Counted from the stretch's first letter, positions 1-8,697 are shown. The stretch is 34,667 nt of DNA from Bacteroidaceae bacterium (GCA_017958545.1 JAGDCM010000099.1:1-34667), one strand, 5' to 3'. Made by a program: numbers and translations. The notes: generated from the letters alone by a model not told the origin.

Positions 1-27
1 GAGCGTCTTTTAAGATACGAGAGATGA
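1..27 (+). CDS. Possible 3' end of an upstream gene (partial)
   Basis: Frame 1 is open from the first base and ends at a TGA (25-27) that overlaps the next gene's ATG (24-26) as ATGA. The visible tail would be ERLLRYER. ATGA overlaps are the usual way genes are coupled elsewhere in this window, so an upstream gene in the same operon as the nucleotidyltransferase is plausible. Eight codons cannot identify it, and the open frame could be chance. Confidence 0.3.
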   Translation, partial: ERLLRYER

Positions 28-767
28 CGGCAATGATATTTGCCGCAGGGCTCGGCACAAGGCTCAAACCCCTGACGGATCACATGCCGAAAGCGTTGGT
101 GGAGGTGGCTGGCAAACCGCTCCTGCAGCATCAGTTGGAGAAGCTCAGGAGTATCGGTGTGACACGTGTTATCATCAACGTGCATCATTTTGCCGACATG
201 ATAGAGGAGTGGGTGAGAGAGCACCCGATGGGTTTGGAAATCCTCTTCAGCGACGAGAGGGAAACCTTGCTTGAGACGGGGGGCGGCATACGCAAGGCGC
301 GTCTTCTGCTGGGAGAGGGAAGAGTGCTCATCCACAACTGCGACATACTGTCGAATGCGGACCTGAGAGCTTTCTATGAAAAGGGCGACGGAGCAGCTGC
401 CACATTGCTGCTTTCTGAGCGCAAGACATCAAGGTATATGCTCTTCGACGACGATATGAATCTGCAGGGTTGGACCAACATATCTACCGGGGAGGTGAAA
501 TATGTCTCTCATCCTGACGGTGTGAAGGACATCAGCCAGTTGCGTCCGCTTGCATTCAGCGGCATACATCAGATAGATTCCTCCGCCTTCCCGTTGATGG
601 ACGAGTGGCCGGAGAAGTTTCCCATCATAGATTTCTACTTGTATCTTGCCTCTAAGATGAAGGTGCGGGGCGTGGTGGACAACAGCCTGCTACTCATGGA
701 TGTAGGCAAGCAGGAAACGCTTGCTGAGGCAGAGGCGTTTGTCAGTGCTTTGGCAGCACGCGGGTGA
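24..767 (+). CDS. murU: MurU-like sugar-1-phosphate nucleotidyltransferase
   Basis: A 247-residue GT-A fold nucleotidyltransferase. The N-terminal signature FAAGLGTRLKPLT (residues 6-18) followed by PKALVEVAGKPLL is the nucleotide-binding loop of the RmlA/MurU family, and HNCDIL (about 104-109) supplies the metal-binding Asp. In MurU the enzyme makes UDP-MurNAc from MurNAc-1-phosphate and UTP in cell-wall recycling. That substrate is inferred here from the short MurU-like length and from the convergent AmgK-like kinase at 1118-2131, since AmgK and MurU work in sequence. ATG at 24 was chosen because MTAMIFAAG matches the usual MKAMIFAAG start; ATG at 33 is the alternative. The last 26 bases overlap the convergent RapZ-domain gene. 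Other sugar nucleotidyltransferase activities cannot be excluded. Confidence 0.85.
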   Translation: MTAMIFAAGLGTRLKPLTDHMPKALVEVAGKPLLQHQLEKLRSIGVTRVIINVHHFADMIEEWVREHPMGLEILFSDERETLLETGGGIRKARLLLGEGRVLIHNCDILSNADLRAFYEKGDGAAATLLLSERKTSRYMLFDDDMNLQGWTNISTGEVKYVSHPDGVKDISQLRPLAFSGIHQIDSSAFPLMDEWPEKFPIIDFYLYLASKMKVRGVVDNSLLLMDVGKQETLAEAEAFVSALAARG

Positions 768-1146
768 TACCCCTTTCGCGATGACATAGCATCACCTCGA
801 TACCGAATTTCTCGTTGAGATGCTCGGCCAGGTGTTCTGCGCAATATACGCTGCGGTGCTGTCCGCCCGTGCATCCGAAGCAGAACATCAAGTCTTCGAA
901 TCCGCGTTCGATGTAGCGTGCGAGATGGGTGTCGGCCAGGAAATAAACATGTTCCAGGAAGGTGAGTATCTCACCGTCGTCTTCGAGGAAACGTATTACG
1001 GGTTCGTCAAGACCGGTCAGCGTCTTGTATTCTTCGTATCGTCCGGGATTGTGCGTTGCGCGGCAGTCGAATACGTAGCCGCCGCCGTTGCCGCTCACAT
1101 CCTCGGGGATGCCTTTTTTATAGGAAAAACTGTAAACACGTATCAT
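742..1146 (-). CDS. RapZ C-terminal domain protein, stand-alone
   Basis: A 134-residue protein equivalent to only the C-terminal domain of RapZ (the E. coli adaptor that presents GlmZ sRNA to RNase E and senses GlcN6P). Hallmarks are VYSFSYKKGIP near the N-terminus, GGGYVFDCRATHNPGRY, the motif GLDEPV, and FGCTGGQHRSV, the conserved basic loop of the family. There is no N-terminal P-loop kinase domain. ATG at 1146 was chosen because homology begins there (MIRVYSFSY); an upstream extension to 1260 only shadows the kinase gene. It starts 29 bases inside the kinase gene in the +1 frame, so the two are probably translationally coupled. As I recall, many Bacteroidetes carry this domain fused to the kinase. 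The tail overlaps murU, which is convergent. A role in amino-sugar homeostasis is inferred. Confidence 0.85.
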   Translation of the reverse strand: MIRVYSFSYKKGIPEDVSGNGGGYVFDCRATHNPGRYEEYKTLTGLDEPVIRFLEDDGEILTFLEHVYFLADTHLARYIERGFEDLMFCFGCTGGQHRSVYCAEHLAEHLNEKFGIEVMLCHRERGITRVLPKH

Positions 1147-2131
1147 GCAGATATGGGTAAGGACACTCGGGGAGTATCTGTTTGAGATTGTCCAGTGCTG
1201 GAGGAATGGAGTCCAGGAAATGCTGCTTTCGCTCGTAGCGTCCCCGGAAACCGTAGGCACCCAGCACTTGCAGCTGTCGGAACAGAATGAAGAGCGGAAG
1301 GCTCTCCATGAAACTTTTTGCCACCGTGTCGCGGGCGATACCCGTTACGGCAGCCAGTTCGTCGAGATATGTCCCGATGCATTCCTTCCTCAGTTGGTCG
1401 GGGAAGCGTGAGGATGCCTGCCACAGGAAACTCACAACATCATATTGCAGGGGCCCCTTCCGTCCTCCTTGGAAGTCGATGAGATGTGGCTCGTCGTTCT
1501 CGTCCAGCACGATATTACGGGCCTGGAAGTCACGGTACATGAATGTGGGTGAGGAGACGATGCTGCTGCTCTGTGAGAGCAGGTCTGTGGCAAAATCCTG
1601 AAAATCCTTCTCGAGACGGTATTCGTCAAACTCCACGGATGTGGTCTTCAGGAAACAGTATTTGAAGTAATTCAGGTCGAAGAGTATTCCCGTCCTGTTG
1701 AGAGAAGGCACAGGATGGCACACAGAGAAATCCAAACCCTCTGCTCCCTCCACCTGCACGTGAGGCAGGATATGCATGGCCTTCTTGATAAGGCTTGTCT
1801 CTTCCTCGCTGTAGTCCCCACCTGATTCCCTTCCGGAGCGTAATGCATCGAAGAGGCTCCTTGCCCCCAGATCCTCCTGCAGATAGTGCTCCTCTGTCTT
1901 GTCCACCGCCAGTACAGCAGGTACGGGCAGATGCTTCCCTGCAAAATGTCGTGCCAGCGAGATGAATGCGTGGTTCTCATGAACCGCGGTGCCCCGGCAG
2001 GCGATGATGCTCTTTCCTGCCTCGTCGAAGAAACGGTAATAGGAGCGGTTGCTGCCGCTGCCCGTGATGGCTTCTGTCCTGGACGGTTCGCGTCCGAACA
2101 GCTCTTTGTATAGTGTCAGGAGTGTTTCCAA
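1118..2131 (-). CDS. amgK: AmgK-like sugar kinase (aminoglycoside phosphotransferase fold)
   Basis: A 337-residue APH-fold kinase of the COG3178 type. TGSGSNRSYYRF (about 23-34) resembles the nucleotide-binding loop, YRDFQARNI (199-207) is the catalytic loop with Asp201 and Asn206, and HLIDFQGGRKGP (216-227) holds the metal-binding Asp219. AmgK phosphorylates MurNAc/GlcNAc at the anomeric position for MurU; that substrate is inferred from the neighbouring murU-like gene. The start ATG at 2131 lies 16 bases inside the end of the permease gene. The protein stops at a TAA within CTATAAAAAAGG, 29 bases after the RapZ-domain gene has begun in another frame. An alternative is a kinase for another amino sugar. 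Confidence 0.82.
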   Translation of the reverse strand: METLLTLYKELFGREPSRTEAITGSGSNRSYYRFFDEAGKSIIACRGTAVHENHAFISLARHFAGKHLPVPAVLAVDKTEEHYLQEDLGARSLFDALRSGRESGGDYSEEETSLIKKAMHILPHVQVEGAEGLDFSVCHPVPSLNRTGILFDLNYFKYCFLKTTSVEFDEYRLEKDFQDFATDLLSQSSSIVSSPTFMYRDFQARNIVLDENDEPHLIDFQGGRKGPLQYDVVSFLWQASSRFPDQLRKECIGTYLDELAAVTGIARDTVAKSFMESLPLFILFRQLQVLGAYGFRGRYERKQHFLDSIPPALDNLKQILPECPYPYLHDTCLQFFL

Positions 2132-3300
2132 AGCTGTTGCATTTTACGGTATATCACCACTGTGTTTATGCTGCTGACGAGGATGAATATCGCCACACCC
2201 GCAATCGTCATCGGCATGAGCGAACCTTCCTGCATGGTGGGGAACATCTGCCACAGACGCTCCATATACTGGTTGCGTATTACGTATGTGATGACGAGGG
2301 CTGCCGTCAGCACCAGCAGGTTCACTCCTATGCAGAGACACTGGTAGGGGAGAGCCACGCGTGCCGTGCTGTAACCTATCAGCAGCAGCGACTGCAGTTT
2401 CTCCTGATTCTTCTGCACGAGGAGGAAGATGCTCAGTATCAGCACGTAGAAACTCAGTGCCGAAATCAGCACACCCACGGCAAGCACTATCACGATTATC
2501 ACCTTGAGGAAATACATCGTCTTGCCTGCCTGCAGTTTGTCCTCGTCTATCTCGTATCCTTTCTGTTTTGCGTATGTGACGATACGCTCATCGGCAGGAT
2601 TGTCCACCTGAAGTATCAGTCGCGAGGGTTGCTGCTCAGCGTTTCCTGTTGCATAGATACTGTTGCTCCATCTGATGAACGATTCCGGCACGAGTATGGT
2701 GTTAAGCCGTGAGGAGAATCCCACGAGGCGTGCCGGCATGACATCCCTGCGCCCGTGTCCGATGAGTTCCACATTCACATCGAGCATTCCCACGAGTCCT
2801 TCTCCTATTTTCGGCAGACTGTGACTTTGTGCGAAACCGAAGTTATACACCGCCAGATACGACTTGGGCAGTACGATGGGTACGTCATCTCCCTCGCTCC
2901 ATTGCCAGTGTTTCCTGGGTATGTCTACAAAGCGGTCGGGCACGCTCTCGAAGAACATGTCCGAGGAGAAGCGTATCTCGTTCATTCCCACCTGGCATTT
3001 CACTCTGTATCTCGATGCTGTGAACGCTCCCACTTGTTTGGCAAATGGTTGTCGGGAGAGCTCTTCCTGCTCTTCCTGCGAGAACACCATAGGTGTGGAG
3101 GAGAATGTTCCCACGTGTTTGGACACCATGATATAGTCGGTGGGCAGCACACCGTCTTCGCCCTGAAGGGCTGGAGCCAGGTCTTCGTAGAACTGCAGCG
3201 ATAGCAGTATTATCACCATTCCGAGCAGATTGGCAATGAAAAAACCTGTAATCTGACCCGGTGACAGGTGTCTGCGAAGAAGTTTCCAGAGAAGATGCAT
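2116..3300 (-). CDS. FtsX/MacB-like ABC transporter permease
   Basis: A 394-residue inner-membrane protein with the FtsX/MacB permease layout: an N-terminal amphipathic segment and first transmembrane helix (about residues 18-38, FFIANLLGMVIILLSLQFY), a roughly 220-residue extracytoplasmic domain, then three C-terminal helices (about 270-300, 320-345 and 365-385). No ATPase subunit is encoded nearby, so its partner must lie elsewhere. The start was placed at ATG 3300, which shares one base with the dnaX stop (TGATG); a GTG directly before it is the alternative. It lies between dnaX and the kinase in a coupled operon. The transported substrate is unknown; lipoprotein release or envelope stress roles are known for the family only. 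Confidence 0.8.
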   Translation of the reverse strand: MHLLWKLLRRHLSPGQITGFFIANLLGMVIILLSLQFYEDLAPALQGEDGVLPTDYIMVSKHVGTFSSTPMVFSQEEQEELSRQPFAKQVGAFTASRYRVKCQVGMNEIRFSSDMFFESVPDRFVDIPRKHWQWSEGDDVPIVLPKSYLAVYNFGFAQSHSLPKIGEGLVGMLDVNVELIGHGRRDVMPARLVGFSSRLNTILVPESFIRWSNSIYATGNAEQQPSRLILQVDNPADERIVTYAKQKGYEIDEDKLQAGKTMYFLKVIIVIVLAVGVLISALSFYVLILSIFLLVQKNQEKLQSLLLIGYSTARVALPYQCLCIGVNLLVLTAALVITYVIRNQYMERLWQMFPTMQEGSLMPMTIAGVAIFILVSSINTVVIYRKMQQLWKHS

Positions 3301-5030
3301 CACTCTATTACCAGTTTAAATTCCTCTGCAAGAAGTTTCATTGCAGAGTTTTCTTGTGTGTAGTGTTTGTATATTTCCTTCTTTGAGGCACTTTGCTGCA
3401 TCTTCACCACTTCCGCTACCTTAATCTCCATAGTGATGGAGGGGCGCAGCAGTCCTCTCTTTAGAAACTGGCACAGACGCGACGACACCTGTTGCAGGTA
3501 TGTCTTCACCTGCGCATTCGGCACTTCCACAGAGAAACTGGTGGGACCGGTCACCTGCGGTTGCATCTGCTGCATACGCATGGCGAGGGCTTTGTCCTCC
3601 TTGCCCAGTTCTGCAATGAATTCAAACCATACGCGTGTCAGTTCCTCATTCGTCACGCTTGCTGTATCTCCGCTCTGCGGCACCTCTTCTGTCGTTTGTG
3701 TCTGCACGGGAGCTGCCGTCGTTTGCATGGAAATCTTCATGCTTGGCCCGAGGGCGGAAAGTTTCATTCGCGGTGCGGCGGGTTTTGCCTGCGGGGGCTG
3801 CTGTGCTGCCGGTCTCGGTGCGGCTGTGTTCTGCTCTTTCTGTGAAGCAGCGGCAGGGGTCTGCTTTCTTTCCGCAACCATCGGCTGCGAGAAGAAGGGG
3901 GCTATCTTCTTGGGCCGAAGCCCACCGTCGGGTGCGTCGGGGTCTATCTGCGCGCACTCTATCAGGGCAATCTCCAGCGAGAGTCGTTTGTTGCGCGATG
4001 TGCGGTATGCATTGTCGCAGTCGTTGCAGATGCGCAGAGCCTTGTATAGCATCCTGACGTTACATTTTGCGGCCTGCTCCTCGTAGCGGGTGCGTATGGC
4101 CTCCGTAGCCTCCAGCAGGGGCAGGGTGTCCTTGTCGCGTGCCACAAGAAGATTCCTCAGATGCGATGCCAGTCCGTTCATGAAGTTGCCTCCCTCGTAT
4201 CCCTCGCTGATGACATCGTTCAGCAGGATGAGGCAGGGCTGCACTTCTTTCTTCAGGAAATGCTCCACCATCTCGAAATAGCGGTCCAGGGAGAGCTCTC
4301 CCAGCGCCTCGCTCACGTTCTGTGCGGTCAGTTCCCCGTTGCAGCACGCCACCATCTGGTCGTAGATCGACAGCGCGTCTCTCATGCCTCCGTCTGCCTT
4401 GCGGGCAATCAGGTGCAGGGCTTCGTCCTCTGCCTTGTGTCCTTCCTTCTGGGCTATGTAGCGCAGGTGGTCTACGATGCCCTGCATGGTCATGCGTGCG
4501 AAATCGTACACCTGGCATCTGCTCAGTATCGTGGGCAGTATTTTGTGCTTCTCCGTGGTGGCGAGGATGAATATCACATACGAGGGCGGTTCCTCCAGCG
4601 TCTTGAGAAATGCGTTGAATGCCGATGCGGACAGCATGTGTACCTCGTCGATGATGAACACCTTGTATTTTCCTATCTGCGGGGGTATCTGCACCTGCTT
4701 GCACAGTTCGCGTATATCGTCCACCGAGTTGTTCGATGCTGCATCCAGTTCGTGTATACTCATGCTGCGTCCTTCGTTGAATGCCTTGCAGCTCTCGCAC
4801 GTGCCGCAGGGGTCTCCGTTGGCATCCGGGGTGAGACAGTTGATGGTCTTGGCGAAGATACGTGCGCAGGTGGTCTTACCCACACCTCTCGGTCCGCAGA
4901 AGAGATATGCGTGGGCCAGTTTTCCCGTCTGTATGGCGTTTTTCAGCGTTGTGGTCAGCGTGCGCTGTCCCACCACCGAATCAAACGTCAGCGGACGGTA
5001 CTTCAATGCCGAAACAATGTATTCTTCCAT
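3300..5030 (-). CDS. dnaX: DNA polymerase III subunit gamma/tau
   Basis: The 576-residue clamp-loader ATPase of the replisome. Walker A is GPRGVGKT (46-53), zinc-binding cysteines are Cys65, Cys75, Cys78 and Cys81, Walker B is IIDEVHML (126-133), and the sensor SRC is at 170-172. After the AAA+ and collar domains comes an Ala/Pro/Gln-rich linker (about 415-495), then a C-terminal domain of the tau type. The open frame extends upstream to 5258, but homology begins at MEEYIVSALKYRP, so ATG 5030 is the start; the extension crosses the promoter region and the divergent divIC gene. I saw no evident programmed frameshift site for a short gamma form. It heads the operon with the permease, kinase and RapZ-domain genes. 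Confidence 0.96.
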   Translation of the reverse strand: MEEYIVSALKYRPLTFDSVVGQRTLTTTLKNAIQTGKLAHAYLFCGPRGVGKTTCARIFAKTINCLTPDANGDPCGTCESCKAFNEGRSMSIHELDAASNNSVDDIRELCKQVQIPPQIGKYKVFIIDEVHMLSASAFNAFLKTLEEPPSYVIFILATTEKHKILPTILSRCQVYDFARMTMQGIVDHLRYIAQKEGHKAEDEALHLIARKADGGMRDALSIYDQMVACCNGELTAQNVSEALGELSLDRYFEMVEHFLKKEVQPCLILLNDVISEGYEGGNFMNGLASHLRNLLVARDKDTLPLLEATEAIRTRYEEQAAKCNVRMLYKALRICNDCDNAYRTSRNKRLSLEIALIECAQIDPDAPDGGLRPKKIAPFFSQPMVAERKQTPAAASQKEQNTAAPRPAAQQPPQAKPAAPRMKLSALGPSMKISMQTTAAPVQTQTTEEVPQSGDTASVTNEELTRVWFEFIAELGKEDKALAMRMQQMQPQVTGPTSFSVEVPNAQVKTYLQQVSSRLCQFLKRGLLRPSITMEIKVAEVVKMQQSASKKEIYKHYTQENSAMKLLAEEFKLVIE

Positions 5031-5053
5031 AGTCTTTTTTCTGATTTTCCCCG

Positions 5054-5084
5054 CAAATGTACAAAAAAAATAAAAGTTGAGCAA
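5054..5084 (-). promoter_or_regulatory. Putative promoter of the dnaX operon
   Basis: On the minus strand TACATTTG (5061-5054) matches the Bacteroidetes -7 box TAnnTTTG. A TTG at 5084-5082 lies 20 bases upstream, at the expected -33 spacing. It sits 24 bases before the dnaX ATG. Confidence 0.7.
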
Positions 5085-5101
5085 AAAACAAACTGCTTTC
5101 G

Positions 5102-5133
5102 TTGTCTTGACACTCTTTTTTTTCGTACATTTG
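5102..5133 (+). promoter_or_regulatory. Putative promoter of the divIC-phoH-purC operon
   Basis: TACATTTG at 5126-5133 matches the Bacteroidetes -7 box, with TTG at 5102-5104 giving a 21-base spacer. It is back-to-back with the dnaX promoter in the 124-base divergent gap and lies 21 bases before the next ATG. Confidence 0.65.
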
Positions 5134-5154
5134 CGATGAAAATAATATAAGGAA

Positions 5155-5448
5155 ATGCATAAACTCAGCAATATCTGGTCTTTCATAGGAAGATACAAAT
5201 ATTTTTTCGTGCTCACGATTATCGTGGCAGTGGTGGGGTTTCTTGATGAAAACAGCATACTCCACCGTCATGAGCGTCAGAAGGACATCAGGGAACTGAA
5301 GGAGGAAATAGGCAAATACCGTAAGAACTACGAGAAGGACACCCGTGCCCTTAACGGCCTTTCCGACCGGAAGACGCTGGAGAAGTATGCCCGCGAGAAA
5401 TATTTCATGCATCGCGAGAATGAAGACCTGTTTGTTATAGTGGAATGA
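5155..5448 (+). CDS. DivIC/FtsB-like septum formation protein
   Basis: A 97-residue bitopic membrane protein. A short cytoplasmic segment is followed by one transmembrane helix (about 17-30, FFVLTIIVAVVGFL), a coiled coil (about 38-65, rich in Glu, Lys and Leu heptads), and a conserved end resembling LEKYAREKYFMHRENEDLFVI, the FtsB/DivIC signature. The family links the division proteins FtsL and FtsQ/DivIB in the divisome. It is the first gene of the + operon, and its TGA overlaps the next gene's start as ATGA. Small size and architecture fit the family well; whether it is the FtsB or DivIC equivalent cannot be settled from sequence alone. Confidence 0.88.
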   Translation: MHKLSNIWSFIGRYKYFFVLTIIVAVVGFLDENSILHRHERQKDIRELKEEIGKYRKNYEKDTRALNGLSDRKTLEKYAREKYFMHRENEDLFVIVE

Positions 5449-6182
5449 TGAGACGCACGCCTGCCATGAGCCTCCGTTGGTTCCCTCTTTTCTTTGTGTT
5501 ACTTCTGTTGTGCAGTTGCCGTTCATGCTCTGAGTATAAGATTGTCGGCGAGAGCCGTATCGACAATCTGGACGGACGCAAGCTCTATCTCAAGCGCTAT
5601 GCCGACGAGACGCTTGTCAACATCGACAGCACCACTGTGCATCACGGTCATTTCGAATTCTCCGGCAAGCTCGACAGCACGCTCTTCGCCCATCTCTTTG
5701 TCGAGGGCGAGAGTCTGATGCCACTTGTGCTGGAGGAGGGTGAGATACATCTCGACTTCTCTCCGGAGGAGCAGCGCCTGAGCGGCACGCCGCTGAACGA
5801 TTCGCTCTATTCCTTCATTCAGCAGAAGGCCGTGATGGACGCTCTCCTGGGCGACATTCCCCACAAGGAGTCGGCGCTCATCATGGAGGGCTACGACCAC
5901 GACGAGATAGTGCGGCAACTCAACGATGAGGCTCTGCGCATACATCAGATTACGGAACGCATGGTGGCTAAGTTCATCAAGGCCAACTACAGGAACGTCC
6001 TGGGCCCCGGCATCTTCATGATAATGACCTCGGCCTACGACTTCCCGCTGATGACGCCCGAGATAGAGGCCATCGTACTGGGAGCTCCGCAGAGCTTCCT
6101 CGACGACCCCTACGTCAGCCTTTATGTGCGCATGGCGAAGGAGAATACCGAAAAAATGAAATCGCAGAGCACAGATGATTGA
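5445..6182 (+). CDS. DUF4369 domain lipoprotein
   Basis: A 245-residue putative lipoprotein. The signal peptide ends in a lipobox LCSC, giving an acylated Cys25. The body contains the DUF4369 pattern YKIVGESRIDNLDGRKLYLKR... then HGHFEFSGKLDST and LEEGEIHLDF, the N-terminal beta domain found in Bacteroidetes thiol-disulfide (TlpA/ResA-like) proteins. Here no thioredoxin domain or CxxC follows, so only the DUF4369 part is present. The start was taken as ATG 5445, which overlaps the previous stop; ATG 5448 is equally possible. Its last 8 bases overlap phoH. Function is unknown; an envelope location is inferred from the lipobox. Confidence 0.78.
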   Translation: MMRRTPAMSLRWFPLFFVLLLLCSCRSCSEYKIVGESRIDNLDGRKLYLKRYADETLVNIDSTTVHHGHFEFSGKLDSTLFAHLFVEGESLMPLVLEEGEIHLDFSPEEQRLSGTPLNDSLYSFIQQKAVMDALLGDIPHKESALIMEGYDHDEIVRQLNDEALRIHQITERMVAKFIKANYRNVLGPGIFMIMTSAYDFPLMTPEIEAIVLGAPQSFLDDPYVSLYVRMAKENTEKMKSQSTDD

Positions 6183-7113
6183 GAAACACCTGACACTTGA
6201 AGATGCCGACCCACAGATATTCTACGGTGTGGGCGGTGCCAACATGAGGCTTCTCAAGTCACTCTACCCGAAACTGCGTATAGTGGCCCGTGGCGACGTG
6301 CTCCATGTGATGGGCGACGAGATGGAGATGTCTGCCTTCGAGAAGCATCTTCAGGGTCTCATCCTCCACACGCAGACCTACAACCGCCTTACGGAGGACG
6401 ACGTGGTGAAGATATCGCGTGGTGAGAAGATGAGCGAGGGAGGTTCCAAGGGTGCAATCCTCTACAGCATGAGCGGCCGTCCCATCATCCCTCGCAGCGA
6501 CAACCAACGAGCCGTGGTCACCTCGTTCCAGCACCACGACCTCACCTTCGTCACAGGTCCTGCCGGTTCGGGCAAGACATATCTCTCCATCGCCCTTGCT
6601 GTGAAGGCCTGGAAGGAGAAGAGCATACGTCGCATCATCCTCTCGCGCCCGGCTGTCGAGGCGGGGGAGAAACTTGGTTTCCTGCCAGGTGATATGCGCG
6701 ACAAGATAGACCCCTACCTTCAGCCTCTCTACGATGCGCTGGAGGATATGATACCCGCACAGAAGCTCCGTGAGATGATGGAGCAGAACATAGTGCAGAT
6801 AGCCCCGCTGGCATTCATGCGAGGCCGCACCCTGAGCGATGCCGTGGTGATTCTCGACGAGGCTCAGAACACCACTACGGCACAGCTCCGTATGTTCCTC
6901 ACCCGCATGGGTCACAACTGCCGCATGATTGTCACGGGCGATACCTCGCAGGTGGACCTCCCCAAGGGTGTGCGCAGCGGCCTTATAGAGGCGCTTGACA
7001 TACTGTCCTCAGTAGAGGGGATAGGTTTCGTGCGCATGGGCAAGCAGGACATCGTCCGACACAAACTCGTAACAAAAATTGTAGAAGCATATGAAAGCAC
7101 TGACAAAGACTGA
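6175..7113 (+). CDS. phoH: PhoH-like (YbeZ-type) ATPase
   Basis: A 312-residue cytoplasmic PhoH-family ATPase. An N-terminal KH-like region (about 15-70) precedes the P-loop domain: Walker A GPAGSGKT (128-135), the conserved segment [16 protein letters not shown] (158-173), Walker [10 protein letters not shown] (224-232) and the sensor motif [11 protein letters not shown] (253-263). YbeZ proteins work with YbeY in rRNA processing and RNA metabolism; no ybeY is visible in this window. The start ATG 6175 is set by overlap with the DUF4369 gene and by homology at the N-terminus. The 3' end overlaps purC by 23 bases, implying coupled translation. Confidence 0.93.
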   Translation: MIEKHLTLEDADPQIFYGVGGANMRLLKSLYPKLRIVARGDVLHVMGDEMEMSAFEKHLQGLILHTQTYNRLTEDDVVKISRGEKMSEGGSKGAILYSMSGRPIIPRSDNQRAVVTSFQHHDLTFVTGPAGSGKTYLSIALAVKAWKEKSIRRIILSRPAVEAGEKLGFLPGDMRDKIDPYLQPLYDALEDMIPAQKLREMMEQNIVQIAPLAFMRGRTLSDAVVILDEAQNTTTAQLRMFLTRMGHNCRMIVTGDTSQVDLPKGVRSGLIEALDILSSVEGIGFVRMGKQDIVRHKLVTKIVEAYESTDKD

Positions 7114-8038
7114 ACTCTCTCTGCCCGGTCAGAAGAGCGTGTATCACGGCAAGGTTCGTGACGTGTATAATCTTGGCGACGACCTCCTCGTGATGGTGGC
7201 CACCGACCGTATCTCCGCATTCGATGTCATCCTGCCCAAGGGTATTCCCTTCAAGGGACAGGTGCTCAACCAGATTGCTGCATCCTTCCTGGACGCTACG
7301 GCAGATATCGTGCCCAACTGGAAACTCGCCACTCCCGACCCCATGGTGACCGTAGGTCTCAAGGCTGAGGGCTTCCGCGTGGAGATGATTATCCGAGGCT
7401 ATCTCACGGGCAGCGCCTGGAGAGAATACAAGAACGGCTGCCGCGAGCTGTGCGGTGTGAAACTGCCGGATGGTATGCGTGAGAATGAAAAATTCCCCGA
7501 ACCCATCATTACCCCCACCACACAGGCTGAGGAGGGTCACGACGAGAATATCTCCAAGGAGGAGATAATCCGTCAGGGCATCGTTTCCCGTGAGGACTAC
7601 GAGGTGATGGAGCGCTATACACGCGCCCTCTTCCAGCGTGGTACGGAGATTGCTGCCCAGAAGGGTCTCATCCTTGTGGACACCAAGTATGAGTTCGGTA
7701 AGCGCGACGGTAAGGTGATACTCATCGATGAGATTCACACTCCCGACTCCTCGCGTTATTTTTATAAGGAAGGCTACGAGGAGAAGTTCCTCAAGGGCGA
7801 ACCCCAGCGCCAGCTCTCCAAGGAGTTCGTGCGCCAGTGGCTCATCGAGCACAACTTCATGAACCAGCCCGGTCAGACCATGCCTGAGATTACGGATGAA
7901 TATGCCGAGAGTGTCAGCGAGCGCTATATAGAGCTCTACGAGCACATCACGGGTGAGAAGTTCTGCCCCGCATCCGATGAGGGCGACATCGAGGCTCGCA
8001 TCCAAAGGAATGTAGCCGCATGGCTCTCGACCCGTTGA
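7091..8038 (+). CDS. purC: Phosphoribosylaminoimidazole-succinocarboxamide synthase
   Basis: The 315-residue SAICAR synthetase of de novo purine synthesis, which joins CAIR to aspartate using ATP. Diagnostic motifs are [26 protein letters not shown] (17-42), [17 protein letters not shown] (about 98-114) and [10 protein letters not shown] with [12 protein letters not shown] (about 196-222). The length fits the longer form (about 310 residues) common in Bacteroidetes rather than the 240-residue E. coli form. It starts inside the end of phoH and its end overlaps the methyltransferase gene by 19 bases. No other pur genes are in the window. Confidence 0.96.
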   Translation: MKALTKTELSLPGQKSVYHGKVRDVYNLGDDLLVMVATDRISAFDVILPKGIPFKGQVLNQIAASFLDATADIVPNWKLATPDPMVTVGLKAEGFRVEMIIRGYLTGSAWREYKNGCRELCGVKLPDGMRENEKFPEPIITPTTQAEEGHDENISKEEIIRQGIVSREDYEVMERYTRALFQRGTEIAAQKGLILVDTKYEFGKRDGKVILIDEIHTPDSSRYFYKEGYEEKFLKGEPQRQLSKEFVRQWLIEHNFMNQPGQTMPEITDEYAESVSERYIELYEHITGEKFCPASDEGDIEARIQRNVAAWLSTR

Positions 8039-8697
8039 CCAACAGGGCGATGTTCGACCGCATCGCCCCCACTTACGACCGTCTCAACCATCTTCTCTCT
8101 CTGGGCATCGACCGCCGCTGGAGGGAGAAGTCTGTTCTTCGTCTGGTGCCCTTCGCACCCAAGCGAGTGCTTGATGCCTGCTGCGGTACGGGCGATTTCT
8201 CCATACTCTTGCGCGACACGCTGCATGCCTCTGTCACGGGTTGCGACCTCTCTGAGGGCATGATGGCTATTGCCAGGGAAAAGGCTCCGGATTTGACGTT
8301 CGAGGTGCAGGACTGTCTCCACATGACGTATCCCGATGCCTCGTTCGATGTGGTGGCGTGTGCTTACGGAGTGCGCAATTTCGAGTCGTTGAGGGCTGGC
8401 CTGCAGGAGTTCCACCGTGTGTTGCAGGGTGGGGGACATGTTCTGATTCTTGAGTTGTCAGTGCCCAGGCGCTGGCCTATGATGTGGGGTTTCTGGCTTT
8501 ATTCCAAGGTGTTTATGCGCATCGTTGGCCGCCTTGTTTCCCACGATCGTACGGCCTACGAGTATCTGCCTGAGTCGATGGCGAAATTCCCCCAGGCAGA
8601 GGAGGTGAAGCGTCTCTTGCAGGATGTCGGCTTCAAGAAGGTCTCTTTCCATCGCTATATCTTCGGCCTGTCCACCTGCTTCCTCGCAGAAAAATAA
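8020..8697 (+). CDS. ubiE: Demethylmenaquinone methyltransferase (UbiE/MenG)
   Basis: A 225-residue class I SAM-dependent methyltransferase. The N-terminal [25 protein letters not shown] (from residue 11) is the UbiE/COQ5 signature, and [15 protein letters not shown] (about 50-64) is the SAM-binding motif [10 protein letters not shown] and [17 protein letters not shown] match the family's central motifs. Since Bacteroidetes respire with menaquinone, the likely reaction is the last step of menaquinone synthesis. The N-terminus is shorter than in E. coli. It is the last gene of the + operon and converges on the ABC transporter across a 58-base gap. Confidence 0.93.
   Translation: MALDPLTNRAMFDRIAPTYDRLNHLLSLGIDRRWREKSVLRLVPFAPKRVLDACCGTGDFSILLRDTLHASVTGCDLSEGMMAIAREKAPDLTFEVQDCLHMTYPDASFDVVACAYGVRNFESLRAGLQEFHRVLQGGGHVLILELSVPRRWPMMWGFWLYSKVFMRIVGRLVSHDRTAYEYLPESMAKFPQAEEVKRLLQDVGFKKVSFHRYIFGLSTCFLAEK

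Noticed and set aside
2113..2712. A 199-codon + frame antisense to the permease gene.
   Set aside because: It has an implausible His/Cys-rich composition and lies within a gene with clear membrane topology.
4060..4800. A 246-codon minus frame inside dnaX.
   Set aside because: It is a shadow in another frame of a well-supported gene, with low-complexity Arg/His/Gly composition and no family motifs.
3300..5030. A programmed frameshift producing a short gamma form of DnaX.
   Set aside because: No A-rich slippery heptamer with a stimulatory hairpin stood out in the expected region.
5031..5258. An upstream extension of dnaX by 76 codons.
   Set aside because: It covers the promoter region and the divergent divIC gene, and family homology starts at 5030.
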